Both the position numbers and the translations under genes were made by a program. This document shows, in pieces, positions 14,963-27,534 of a DNA stretch of 64,000 nucleotides. Where the stretch lies: NCBI GenBank assembly GCA_905182985.1, contig CAJJDN010000173.1, positions 148,104 to 212,103 on the forward strand, read 5' to 3'. Under the pieces are notes generated by a model that was given only the letters and a program-made list of their open reading frames with translations, had not been told where the DNA came from and searched no databases. This DNA is from Paramecium sonneborni (Eukaryota > Ciliophora > Oligohymenophorea > Peniculida > Parameciidae). Numbering within the stretch: position 1 is the first letter of the stretch; each line of letters begins with the position of its first letter.

Positions 14963-15860
14963 TCAAAATGAATTGGTTTGCTAAGATTTTATAATTCTTC
15001 GAATAAAGCCTTAATCTATTCCTAATCATCAACTTCTTATTTTGGTGACTCAAATAGTGGCTAATTTAAATTAGTTTCTAAAGTGTGAAGTTCATTTTGT
15101 AAGAATTTAGTTGTAAAATACTAAGAGATATCTTTTTTTAATATATATGAATTACTTTTGAATTTTTTATGTTAAGACATTGCCCCAATAATGATATCTA
15201 TTCTTTCCAATTTATGATTCACTTAATCAAATTGACTATGCAATAACTATTATAATAGGAGCTTAAACCTTTTTGAGATTCCACATTTCTTCCAAAAGTA
15301 CTCCACTCTTTTATTTTAATATTTGCATGTCTTCATCTAATCTTGTATTTGTATCTTTAATATCAGATGCACAAACTCTTAAAATATTTTATTCTTCTTT
15401 TAATTTAGCAGCTAATTAAAATAATAATGTAAATAAAATACATGGTTGATTAGGATTAATAGATTCTTAATTTCCATCATCATTATTTCTTCGTTTAATG
15501 AATTACAACATCTATCTATTGATAATACTTAAATATTATACTTCACTCCTTTACGAAAACATTTATGTTTAAACTCTTAGCCTTCCTAATGTTTACTCTT
15601 TTTAAAATTATATAAATTCAATTGTCTAACTAATCATTCTTGTCCTTACCTTAGAAAACTAGAATAATTTCTATGTTTAAAATATTATGGCAGAACTTAT
15701 TATTGTAATAGCTTTTGACTTTTAACTACAAAACTTAATCCTTCTTCAGTCCAAGAAACGATATGAGAAATCGATTAATCCTAGATTTTTAAACATTAAT
15801 TACTTCGAGCATTTCAAAAGTTTTCATTATAAAAGTTGGAACTAATGAACGAGTTGCCAT
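14963..15860 (-). CDS. heat shock factor (HSF)-type transcription factor
   Basis: Predicted nuclear DNA-binding regulator of about 265 residues. The start MATRSLVPTFIMKTFEMLE, then IVSWTEEGLSFVV, then LPQYFKHRNYSSFLRQLNLY, then FKHKCFRKG, is the HSF winged-helix domain in its canonical order, including the recognition-helix region (HRNYSSFLRQLNLYNF). Introns needed are about 23 nt after FEMLE, 24 nt inside SFLR/QLNLY, 30 nt before AKLKEEQN and 22 nt after WNLKK; each restores the frame. A heptad-like stretch after the domain (LKEEQNILRVCASDIKDTN) fits the HSF oligomerisation coiled coil. The acidic C-terminus ends KPIHFD before TGA. It is shorter than animal HSFs (400-530 residues). Family assignment is strong; target genes are unknown. 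Confidence 0.9.
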
Positions 15861-16020
15861 TGTGATTAATATAATTTTATTATAATATACCAAACTATTC
15901 ATTTATTTATAGTAATTTAGATAAATACAGAGACCAAATTATTATTACATTTTTCAGATTCAATCTATATAGAAGTAATATTTTATTTTTCTCATAAATT
16001 CATCCACAAATTAAAGTTTA

Positions 16021-17287
16021 TCATTTTAGTGCTACTCTGCATATGGGACAAGTTTATCGATATTTTAACCATTGATTTAGACATTCTTTATGAAATATAT
16101 GTTTACAATCTGTTTAAACACATTGCTCAAGTGCTTTTTTAGTTGTTATAAAATCAACTAAACAAATTGAACATTCTCTATTACTCTCTATATCACTTTA
16201 CTAAGGAATTTAAAATTAATATTTATTTTATGATTCAATATTTTGTCTTCTAAAACAATAAATAAGTATGGATATAATAATAAAAATCAGAAATAAAGCA
16301 AAACAAACAACTAAAATAATAGTTAATAGTTCTTCTCCTTATTAAAAGTATTATGTTTAAAAGTCTATTATTATTTTATAATTAATCTTTTCTTAAGATT
16401 ATAATTTAATAACTAAAAAACTTTGAGAAAATTCTCCACTACTTTAAAAATAATTATCCTTTAATAGCTTAATTTCAATCCTTTTCTGATCCTAAACTGT
16501 TTAATTAAAGTTATTTTTGATATTGTATGGAAGATTATGATGTTATGAAACTAACATTTATATATTAATTTTTGATTTTGTCTTATTCTCTAAATCAAAT
16601 GAAAGGCTTAATCTATAATTAGTAGTAGTGTTGAAAATTGTATAAATGTATTATTCTTAAGATATTGAAATCTTTGACTTTATAAAAGGTGAAAAAAACT
16701 CTGCAGATTAAAAACAATCCTCATCTATAAATCCTTATTTACATTAACACTTCCCTTTCTTTGTAATAATATTAATTAATATTTTACTATACATTATCCC
16801 CTATTGTTACAATTATTAGGACATTTCTGTATATCAGAAACTGTAAATACTAACTAATAATTTAAAGTCTTATTTGTGAGAATTGTCAAATATGATTCTT
16901 TATTTCTATTCTCCTCCAAGTTTAATTGTAAATAATGATATTTTTTTGATAACTATTGCCTTACTTAATAGTCAATAATTTTTACCCATTCACATCAAAG
17001 TTATCACAAAGTATTCGTTTTTTTTAAGACTTTAAATCATAAAATGGAGCATTTCCATATTACTATAATAAAACTAAGTTTGCTGATGATTTAGATGTAA
17101 ATTTAACAAATAACTCAATTAATAGATATCTAAATGTTTCTTCTTTTAATATTTTCAATTAGAACGTCTAATTAAATCGTTTTTAGGTCAGGTTAAATAT
17201 CGTCACACCTTACTTTACATCAATTTCCTAAAGTTGTAGTGTAATAATTGATTAAAAGTGAATAATTACGATTAGAAATCTAATCAT
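16021..17287 (-). CDS. transmembrane RING-H2 E3 ubiquitin ligase-like protein with EGF-like motif
   Basis: Predicted secretory-pathway membrane protein with a cytosolic ubiquitin-ligase domain. The start at 17287 gives a signal peptide (MIRFLIVIIHFQSIITLQ). A luminal region follows (FNLTQKRFNQTF..., DNFDVNGKAIVIKK), then an EGF-like cysteine cluster CPNNCNNRGQC...KGKCQCKQGF, a hydrophobic transmembrane segment near 16260-16320, and a C-terminal RING-H2: ECSICL...HIFHKECLNQW...CPICR, ending a few residues later at TGA. This order resembles Golgi/endosomal PA-TM-RING proteins, but I could not confirm a PA domain. Introns of about 22, 24 and 29 nt are needed; the last appears to end AAAG rather than TAG. 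An earlier ATG at 17376 hits an in-frame TGA, so it was not used. It is divergent from the histidine kinase at 17400, with 112 bp between the start codons. Confidence 0.82.
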
Positions 17288-17399
17288 ATTTTAGCAAATA
17301 TAAATTTCTTTGAATATTAAACAATTAGTATTACAATCATATTTGGAATACTCAATTTTTGACTATTTATATTCATTTTATTTTATATTTTAAAAAAAA

Positions 17400-20179
17400 A
17401 TGAGATCAATAAATAATTCAATTGATACTCCCTCTATAAAAGTTAAATTTAATCAAAATGAGAAAGTAGATGAAATGAAAACAACAAAAACCATAAAAAA
17501 AAAACATGTTCAACCTTAATTAAATATAATTTGGGAATTTTATATGTATATGATTATGGCTATCTTGGTTGAAATTATTGTATTAATTTTTAACAATTAG
17601 ACTACAATTCTCAACTTTATCAGAATTATTGTATTTATTCTTATTTTAATGCTATCCCTCATATACATAAAGAAAATACAGTAAAATTTATTATTATGCT
17701 TGATATGTTTGATAAAAATATTTTAGATTTCAACCATTTGTTTAAATGATGACATTAATCTATTTGCTATTTTACCATTTGCATATGATTAAATTGATAA
17801 TAACAATAAAGTTGCAATTAAATTAAAGGTGATTGAGAAAATATTAATAAAAGTAATAGGTGTAAGTTTAATTTGTATTTTTTCTAAATTGCCTTTAGCA
17901 ATAACAATAAATTCATGTTTAATAATTTTAGAAATTTTTAGAAATCGTTTCGTTTTTAAGAAAAAAGAATAGAAATAATCATTAATTAGTTATAAATTAC
18001 CTATTGATTATGAATAAGTAGTCCAAAGTGTAAATTTAAGAGGAGAAAATAGTTAAAGGGAAGATGTTTGGAAGAAAAGATTTTATGCGATTCCGTTATC
18101 AATTTTAATGATATCTAAAGAAACTTTATAAATTACATATAAAAATTAGACTTTATTTAAATAATTTTGTGATAGTTTTATCAATGAAGAAGAATTAGAG
18201 GATTTAATATTAAATAAACTACATTTTTCCCTATTATCAGATCACTAAGAATTTTTATAATTGTCTTCTACAAACATTATTAAATTAAAATAAAAAAAAT
18301 CAAATTCATCAAATGTATTAAATTAGAAATCCTGCATAACGTAATTGAGTTCATATGATTTAATGCAAAAAAGAACTTTGATAGAAATCTTGAATTCAAT
18401 AAAAAGCGAAACATATAATTTATAAAAAGACGTTATTGAGCTATTTTGTCAATAAACAGAAAAATCAGGAGCCAAATACTAATTAGAGGCTAAAATTATT
18501 TTAGCTGATAAAGATGATGAATTTTTCGTAACAATAAATGACACAACAAAATAAAATGAAATTTAATAATTTATTGTTAAAGAGGAATTTAAAAGCAAAG
18601 TAAATAATTATAAATATTTGAGATAATAGAATCATTTTCACATGAATTAAGAACACCATTAAACAGTGCAATTAATTTTTTAGAGGCTTCTATTACTGAT
18701 AGTTCAATTGAAGATAAATTGAAATTGCAAACTCTTGAGCCAGCAGTGAATTCTTTAAAACTATAATCATACTTAATAAATGACATCATAGACTATTAAA
18801 ATTATAATGCAAATTAATTAGAACTCTATGTTACTGAATTTTCTGTTTAGGATTTCTTAAGTGAATTGACATCTTTATTTAGTATTTAATTTGATATGAA
18901 GAAAATAGCTTTTAATTTAGATTTAAAAAAAAATTATTTATAGTATTTTAGTACAGATCAGACTAGACTTACTTAAATATTAGTAAATCTTTTGTAGAAT
19001 TCACTTAAGTACACTTCTAGTGGAGTTATATAATTAAAATTTAGCAGTATGTCTAATGATGTTTTGAAAATAGTGATTTAGGATTCAGGAATAGGAATAG
19101 CTCCAAATGTGTTAGAATAAGTTAGAGTTACTCTTAAAAATGTAGAAGAAAGTAAAGACTTTTAAACTTTTAAAGCATGGAAAGGTTTTGGTTTGTTGAT
19201 TGTAGCATTATTGCATTAAAGTTTATGTCCATCAAATTAAAAATCAATTTAGATTGAATCAACAGGATTTAATAAAGGAACTAAGATAAAATTCTATATT
19301 TTAAATTTTAATCATAGTTCTAAATAAAATACAATAAAATAATCATTGAGTGCTAAAAATACGCTTAGATAATCTTAAAGTGTTAAGAAATCTTTAAAAT
19401 CTAATTCTCTTAGTTAAATATTACCAATGAATGGAACAATTTATTTAGCATAAGATATTACTTAAGTAAATTAACATATGAAAAAAAGTGAAAGATTTCT
19501 GAATTCGGCTTTTAACACTTTGGATGATTTTTCAGAATTGTCAAAAAGTCCTAAAATTTAATTTAGTTCACCTGATGCTAATATATCTTAATTAGTTTAA
19601 ATTTAACCTATTTTAATTACAGATATAAAATCAAGTTAAAAAATAGCAATAACAAATAAAAATCCATTATTTTAATCATATAAATCACAAAAATCGTAAT
19701 TAGTAAATTTGAATTAATTTAGAAAGATGGAAACTTAATATAGAGAAGATATATTTAAGACTTTGGCAACTAAAAAAAATAAATGTAATTGTAATAATAT
19801 TTTATCTGTTGATGATGAAATATTTAATTAAAAATCAGTTGAAAGACTTTTATAATAAATAGGATTTGATGTTAAATTAGCATATAATGGTGAAGATGCA
19901 ATTAATTTAATATTAAATTTAAAACCATGTAGTTTAGGTTGTAATATATTAACTATAATATTAATGGATTATTAGATGCCAAGAAAAGATGGAATAGCAA
20001 CAACAAAAGAATTGAAAAAACTAATGTCAGAATCTATAATCCCTGAAATTCCCATTATTGGTTTGACTGCTTTTACAGGCCAGTAAGATATTAAAAATTG
20101 TTTAATAGCAGGTATGAGCGATGTTTTATCTAAACCTCTAAAAATTTAAGAGTTAAAAGATGTATTAGCATCACTATGA
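17400..20179 (+). CDS. membrane hybrid histidine kinase with C-terminal receiver (copy 1)
   Basis: Two-component sensor that should autophosphorylate on His and pass the phosphate to its own Asp. The N-terminal ~180 residues carry several hydrophobic helices (VEIIVLIF, FIRIIVFILILMLSLIYI and others), so it is probably multipass. The dimerisation/phosphoacceptor box is SHELRTPLN (about 18637-18663), followed by the N box NLLQNSLKYT and the G1 box DSGIGIAP of the HATPase. A linker of about 180 Ser/Lys/Gln-rich residues leads to the receiver: ILSVDDE (acidic pair), LMDYQMPRKDG (phospho-Asp), GLTAFTG and LSKPLK (Lys). A 23-nt intron at 18600-18622, ending GAG, is inferred just before IIESFSHELR; otherwise the frame is open to TGA. 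The signal sensed is unknown. It is tail-to-tail with the next gene, with 30 bp between the stops. Confidence 0.92.
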
Positions 20180-20209
20180 TTATAAATACTCTATATATAA
20201 TAAAAATAA

Positions 20210-23045
20210 TCATAATAATGTTAGTAGCTCACAAAAGTCATTGAGCTTTAAAGGTTTGAAAAGTACCTCAAGCATTCCAGCATTTAGACAACTTTCAATC
20301 TCTAATTTACTAGTAAATGCAGTTAATCCTATAATATTTATATTTGGAATTATTTTTTCTTTCATCATTCTCTTTAATTAAATTGTACATTCAATACCAT
20401 CCATTATTGGCATAGAATAATCCATTAAAATGAAATTCAAAAGTTCGCATTCTTATGAACATTTTTATAATTACTATATTTTTTAAATTGCCTCAAAACC
20501 ATTATATACCTTATATAAGAAATCTAAATTTACAATTATCACTTCAAAACCAAATCTCTCTATTAATAATTTTATTGAATTTTAATTAAAAATTTCATCA
20601 TCAACAGACATAATCCTTCTACATTTACAACATAATTTGTTCTTAAAGTTTTGTAATGCAGAATCATTACTTTATCTTTCCATCATTTTTAACTAAGTAT
20701 AACTTAAAATTCTTGATCTAATATTGAAAAATATTTATTACTTCATCGATGATGATTTAATAGATTGCTATTCTAAAGATCCACTCAATTGCTTTTCATT
20801 TTTTATATTTAAGATAAAATTGTGTTATTAATTTTCCAATAAAATATATTGTTCAGATAAATTCTATTATTTGTTCTCAGATTCAATAGATTATTAATCA
20901 TAATCAGTACTTGCTTTTAACATCCTATTCAATGAAGTTATTTACTTACCATTTAATCCAAGATTCGAAGAAGTTAATGCATTTTCATTACCATAGATAA
21001 CTGTGCCAACTAAATTATTATGATAGTTCTTTTTTGAGTTTCTAAGAAATTTAACAGATTTTTTATTTGAGATGTCATCAGTGAAATTATTGAGTTCATC
21101 AATCAAAATTTATTTAATTTTAAATTTGAATTTTGTTCCTTTATTTAATTTAGATTTTATTGAAAAAGTTTCTTATAATTAAGGATTCAATTAATGTAAT
21201 AAAATACTTGAAATAAGTAAACCAATTCCATTCCATGATTTTAATTTTGAAATATGTTTTAAATTTTCAACTTAATTCACATAAGTGTTTAACTTTTTAA
21301 TCATATCTGATTTAATACCAATTCCAGTATCTGAAACAGAAAACTAAATTACATCATCTACCAAATTTTTTATTTTTAAAATTGCCCCACCTTTATATGT
21401 GTATTTTAATGAATTTTAAATTACATTTACCAAAATTTACATAAGTCTATTATAATCAGTTGACATACGGGTTGAAGTATTCTTAGTTAAATCGATTACA
21501 AAATTCAATCCTTTTTCCTAAAACTATAAATTGAAAATGCTTGTAATTTCACTTATTACATCTTTTATTTCAAATTCTTTTACACAAACATCCAAACTAT
21601 TATTGTAAAATTATGAAAAGTCTATTACATCATTGATTATATACGATTACAATTGTAATGCAATTGATGCAGGTTCCAAACATTATTCTTTAATAGATAA
21701 TGGTAATTACTCATTGGCTATTGCAGATTTAATAAAGTTTATTGAACTATTTAAAGGTGTTTTAAGTTCATGAGAAAGTGATTCTATGACCTAAGAAATA
21801 CCTTAAAAAAAATACTTTCTTTTAAAATTCGTCTTTTACAATAAATTATTACAATTGCATTTATTTAGAAATATCTGATAATATTATAGTTATTTCATCA
21901 TCTCCTTCACTTGAAAATATTGTACCATTTATTTAAAACTATTGAGAATCTAAAATTTAATGACAATACAAATCTACAGAATTTGTTTAAAGTTTTATAA
22001 GATTATTATAAGTTCCAGCAAGGAAATTTTTTGAAATTTAGAAAAGAGATAATTTTTTCAAATTTTCTATATCAAATTAACTAGAATGTGATTGATTAAC
22101 AGGTTTATTTAAAAATTGTTTTCTTATAATATAACTACTAGAATTTTTCAGCATTTCTAAACTATCTTCTAATATTGTAAATTCCAATTTATTCATTATT
22201 AAATCATTAATTTCATTATCATTATAACATAATGTATTAAAATTTTTTCTAGCTGTCTCATTTTTGAATTTAATAGCCAGTGTTTTTTTATTTAAAATAA
22301 TTATTGAAATTGGTATAGCATGCATTCTTTTTATCCAAAGATCTTCATTAATAATTAAATTCTCATTATTTATATAATCTTGATTTTTTATTATATTATC
22401 ATTCCTTTTTAATTCTTCATTTTTTATTTGATTTTCCTACTAATTTATTTTTTCATTATTTATTTACAAATTCTCCATAAATTATTATTTTTTTTTAAAT
22501 CCTAAATTATATTTTTATACTTGCCTATTTGTTGCATACAAGAGAATAATTTAATAAGTTTCAAGTAAAATAGTATTGCATAAAATTATGATAAACACCT
22601 AATTGCTCCAATATAGAGAAATGTAAATTAAACATAAAACTTTAATGATTAGATAATCTAATAAAGAATTATAATCTTCATGGTTTTTAATTAAGATTCC
22701 CTTATCCAATACAAGAGATAGTATAGCTAAACTATTCCATTCTTCATACGATATTAATTAACTGATTGAAACTATTTCACAAACAAATTTTATAAATCTT
22801 GCAATTATAGGGTCAAGCTTCTTCTATAAAGTTATCTTTATTAAGGTTAAACTTGATGTTATTATAAATTTAATAAGAACAAATTCTGAATAGGTGTGAT
22901 TATATATATAAAAGGCTAGATTACTGAATGAAAGTAGCAATAAATAGAGTTCCACATTATAGTTATTAACACAACATAAATTCTAGAAACTTGTTATATC
23001 TACTTCTTTTACAACACTTTCTGTTTTTATTTTAGTATGACTCAT
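20210..23045 (-). CDS. membrane hybrid histidine kinase with C-terminal receiver (copy 2)
   Basis: Paralogue of the convergent gene at 17400. It starts MSHTKIKTESVVKEVD and has several N-terminal hydrophobic helices (ELYLLLLSFSNLAFYIY, VFIIILCNTILLETY), then a Gln/Asn/Lys-rich, probably coiled-coil segment. The H box is SHELKTPLNSSIN, the N box VNVIQNSLKYTYKG and the G1 box SDTGIGI. The receiver has SVDDEI, ILMDYSMPIMDG, GLTAFTS and FKPLK and ends near ELLTLL before TGA. A 25-nt intron (21791-21815) precedes VIESLSHELK at the same position as the intron inferred in copy 1, which supports recent shared ancestry. Key His, Asp and Lys residues are present, so it should be catalytically competent. 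The ligand is unknown. Confidence 0.92.
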
Positions 23046-23871
23046 AAAGTTTATTTTGAAAAACTTAAATAAATATTATCTGTGTAAAAATTAATCAATT
23101 GAACTCAACACATTTTTAATTAGTTACATAATTTAAGTGCTTCAAAGAGATTCAATTTGTCAAAGTAATATCCATCGAATTGTCAATTCTAAAATTTTGA
23201 AGTTTTTATAACAAGGTGTTGCTATATTTAAAATCTTGAAGAATTTATTATGATTATTCTAAATTTTTAACAAGCCTAATAAAAAATATTTAAAAACATA
23301 TAAATAATGATATCATTCTAATTCATGTAATTATTCCTTAATCTCATTTTCTACAACTTTTATAAATCATCTCATTTTCTACAACCTTTATAAATAACTA
23401 GCATGAATACTCAACTACAATAACTCATATTGTAATTAAATAAGAATTTTATTCTTGATTACTAATTAAAATAGCTAAAAATTAATTGAGTGAAATATTT
23501 GATTTTGATTAATTGTGACTATAAATCAATGGGAAATTTTGAGATCAATCAAATAATAATCTGGCACTTCGCATAAATTGTGATTAATTTAAAGATTGAA
23601 AATGGGTTACAATTTGAAGAATTCTAACTTTTATGAAGTATATTTAAGACATTTTAGCAATTTTTGGAAAACAAAAATTTGTTTAAGTATTTATTTGAGA
23701 TATATATTTGAAAAAATGGATAGAGAAATTTTTTTTAAATAAAAGATTTTGCTAAAAAATTTATAGCCCTACATTTGTATTTTTTTTAGTGTTTTGAAAA
23801 GTTTACATATTTACAACAAAATGTATTCTTATAAATTTATTAATATAAATTAGAAGTTTATTTTACAATAA
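23046..23871. other. intergenic region, about 0.8 kb
   Basis: AT-rich spacer between the second histidine kinase start and the Rab stop codon. Apart from the 28-bp tandem duplication listed separately, I see no coding signature, RNA gene or other repeat in it. Confidence 0.5.
23341..23396. repeat. two-copy 28-bp tandem repeat
   Basis: Two adjacent 28-bp units (23341-23368 and 23369-23396), each beginning atctcattttctacaac, differ at only a couple of bases. They lie in an intergenic spacer. Function is unknown; a simple replication slippage event would explain it. Confidence 0.85.
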
Positions 23872-24549
23872 TCAACAACATGAGGAATCTATTTTTATTT
23901 CATTTTAATGATTAGTGAGACGTTATTTAGGATTAGGATTTAATGAATCTTAATGTTAATGTAAAATTAACTTAGCAATTTATAAAAATGCTTCATTAAC
24001 GTTAATACCATCTTTAGCACTAGTTTCAAAATATTAGATCCCATATTTTGTAGCTAATTATTAAGCTTCTTCAGTTGTAATAGATCTGTCTTGGAGATCA
24101 ATTTTGTTTCCTAAATTATATAATATATTGATGATGAATACCTATTAATATTTTAATGATATTTTCACTAGCATGTTATTTAATTTAGTTCATCCATTTG
24201 TCAATATCTTTAAGAGAGTCTCTATTATTGACAGCAAAAACAAGTAAAATGCCCATAGCACCTTTGTAAAAATTTTGAGTTAAAGTCTAATATTTTTCTT
24301 GTCCAGCTGTATCCCAAATTTGCATTTTAACTACTCTATCATCCACCTATAATTTCTTAATTTTGAAATCTACTCCTAAAATTTTATAATTTTGTTTTAT
24401 TTACCAATAGTACACATATATCCGGTTCTAAAATTATTTTCAGAATACCTAAGTAGAATTTAAGTCTTTCCTACTCCTGAATTACCTAACAAAAGGATCT
24501 TAATTAAATGTTCATATGGATCATGTGCTCTTTTTACTAAGGATGCCAT
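23872..24549 (-). CDS. Rab-family small GTPase with C-terminal double cysteine
   Basis: Membrane-traffic GTPase. All G motifs are visible in order: P-loop LLLGNSGVGKT, switch I FRTGYMCTIGVDFK, switch II WDTAGQEKYQ, NKIDL, and the base-binding ETSAKDG. The C-terminus SSCC fits dual geranylgeranylation, so it should cycle on and off membranes. Two introns restore the frame: 29 nt between CTIG and VDFK, and 31 nt before GNKIDL. The start ATG gives MASLVKRAHDPYEHLIK. The core resembles the Rab1/8/10 group (the VDFK after switch I), but I do not assign a specific Rab. The stop TGA lies directly after the two Cys codons. Confidence 0.93.
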
Positions 24550-24651
24550 ATTGATTAAAATTAATTATTAATAGTTAAAAAAAGAATTGAAACATTATTT
24601 AGAATTCTGATGAAGGATAATTTAAAATAGTAATTAGAACTATAAAAAATA

Positions 24652-27385
24652 TCAAATATTGAGTCGATGAAAAGTATCAAAGAGTTTCTCTTTTGTTATA
24701 GGTTTGATTAATACAGTATTAAAACCTTCATGAATACTTCTTTATTAATCTTGAATACTACAAAAAGCAGTAACTGCAATGACAGGTATAGTTCTAGTCA
24801 ACTATATTTTATATTCAATTTATCTAATTCTTTAAACAGCTTCCCAACCACTCATAATTGGCATATTTATATCCATTAATATACATTTATATCCAATGCA
24901 AGTGGATTTATTGCATCGATTTGCTAATTAAACTTCTATTTTTTCAATAGCTTATTTACCATTGAAAGCAAAATCAACATCGAAAGCAAATTATTTCATA
25001 AGATGGGAAAGGATATGGATATTAAATTATTCATCATCGACAATCAATGTTTTTTTGCATTTACAAATATTAGTTTCTATATTTGCTAATTTCTCTCCTA
25101 TATATGTCTTACCACTTTTCTTATAATTTAAGACACGAACTTATTGCGTACTTTATTATTCTAAAAAAGGAATAGTATGGATAAATGAATTTTATAAATT
25201 ACTTTGTTCTTAATGAATTTATTCTTCATCATATTGCAACACGAAATAAAATTAAGTTCCCTCACCTAATTATGATTCAACAGAAAGATGATTTTAATGC
25301 ATTGGAGCCAATAATTTGATTATCTATTTACAAACTGATAAACCTAAACCAATACCTACTGATTATTTAGACACTTTCTCATCTTCATCAGAAAGATGTA
25401 ACTAATCTTTACTACATTATTAATACCTTCTTCCGTAAAATACATAGTTCATTTTCACTCATTCCTATACCAGTATCACTTATAGAAACTTATAACAAAT
25501 TTGTATCTTAAAAATTAAATGAATGTACATCTTCAATTCCTTACATTGAATCTATATATTCCTTTTTCTACACTTTTATTGTAATCCCTCCCTATAAAGT
25601 AAATCTTATTGCATTAGCAATCAAATTTATTAATACTTAACACAATCTTTGTCGATCTCCTATTATTATATAAGAAACTTCTGGCAATTCAACATTTATT
25701 GATATAAATTTCCTCTCTATCTAATCTTTTAATAAATCAACACAATCCCAAATTACAGTATTTATTTCAAATTTGTCTGATTTCATAATCAGACCCTCCT
25801 CTAATATGTCTCTATAATCAAAAAAATCATAAATCTTATATAATTACAGATTTGTATAACGCAAAGCTTATTCTAATTATAATGAACAAGATTCTTATAA
25901 AAATTGTCTGTCTTAACATTATTTTATAAATCCGTAAATGGCATTCAAATTTGTAAGCAATTCATGAGAAATAGATCTCAGAATATTCTTCTTTATTGAT
26001 TCGAGTTTCTTAAGTTTTGCTCTTAAGAGAATTTAATTGATTTCATGAATGAAATATATTTGCAAACCATCATCATTATCAAATAATCTACAATTTTCCA
26101 AAACATTTACTAGAAATTTCATTTTATGATTAATAGTAGGCTTTACTTTTTGAATTAAATTCAAATCTAATAAAGATTATTTGTGATTCGAATTATGATG
26201 TTCTTTGCTTTCTTTCGATAAAAGTTAATCATACGAAATTTTACGACTAGGACTCATATATATTGAAGATTTATTTAATCTGATTTGATTCTAAGATCTT
26301 TTAGGAGAATTTTATTTTCGTGTTGAATTAAACATTATTTAAGGAGAATTATTAAATTCAATCTTCATTGTTACATCTGATGTGAATTTCTTTTTTATTA
26401 AACTGTCATCTTCTTAATTCTTAAATGATTAAAAAAATTTTTATTATTATTTGTGATTTTTAGGGGGTGCTTTTGATATTTCTGCAAAAAATCGATTTTA
26501 AGATAATAATTAAGTTTTTTCTTTACAATAAGTTACATGTTTAATCTTATATTAATCTTCTAAATCAAGATCATCATCATCGAAATCAAAGACTGTCTAA
26601 TCATTATTCAATTCATCCAATTATAGGTTTTATAAAAAATTTAATTAATTTCTAGCAGAATGAACAGTAGATGCTTTATCTGGTGATTAATCAGTCTCAC
26701 TTTAATTTGTACTTTCTAATTTGTTAGCTAAATTGTCAAATATTTTATTTGAATAAAGTAGGAAATTTTTATCTTTATGAACAATGCACATAGCTTAAGG
26801 AGTTGAATCGATTATCATAAATAAGGATTATAAATTTTGAAAATGTTGTAAATAACAGAACTCCTTTCTCAAAATTTAAAAGATTATAAGTATGGTTGAA
26901 AGGCACAATCCTTCAATTGAAGGTAAGTTAGCAAGGAAGATGCTCTGAAAAAAAAACAATACAATTGTTAAAAATTTCATGTATAAAGTTGATTACATGC
27001 TTTGATAAATAATGGATATTGTAACATAGAGCATAAAATAGTCCTTCTCCTAGATTATATAGCAAATCCAATACATGCAATATTGTTGAATAAGAGGTAA
27101 TAATTAAATGAAGAAATGTGATTCATCCGAAATGGCTTTCGAAAGTGATAGAAATAAGAAAATATGAATGCATATTTATATTGCCAAGGTTATTTAGATG
27201 TACAAGTTATTTGCAAGAATAGACAGTCTAATTACAATGAAGATGATTTAGAGTATTATAATAGGTTTGAAAGTTGTATCAGCCTATTAAAAGTGATTGT
27301 GCCATCTCCATTGTTAATATTGATCCAATTTTAAAGTTTTTAAATGCTTATAAAAAGCTCTCCTAAAAATTTGCCATTAGGGCAT
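24652..27385 (-). CDS. multipass membrane hybrid histidine kinase with receiver (copy 3, divergent)
   Basis: Third hybrid sensor kinase in the cluster. From the ATG at 27385 (MPQWQIFRRAFYKHLKTLK) the frame is open through six or more hydrophobic helices (for example FKPIIILQIIFIVIRLSI, FLTIVLFFFQSIFLANL). A PAS-like stretch STPQAMCIVHKDKN follows, then an acidic run FDFDDDDLDLED. The phosphoacceptor box is SISHELLTNLNAIYG, with Leu/Asn residues replacing the usual RTPL but the His kept. The N box is LINLIANAIRFT and the G1 box SDTGIGM. The receiver has IVDDE, ILMDINMPIMSG, AVTAFCS and IKPITK and ends RLNI before TGA. Its H-box region lacks the intron shared by copies 1 and 2, so it branched earlier. 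The HATPase region near 25390-25440 may contain another small intron. Confidence 0.88.
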
Positions 27386-27534
27386 GATTATTATATTAAA
27401 TATATATAAATATACATAAAGGATAATGTATATTTAGAAGATTGTAAATTATAATGTATAAATGCTAATCAATAATATCTTTAATTAATTTTATCTCTAA
27501 CTTGCTTTTAGAGTACTTAAACTTTATATAAATA

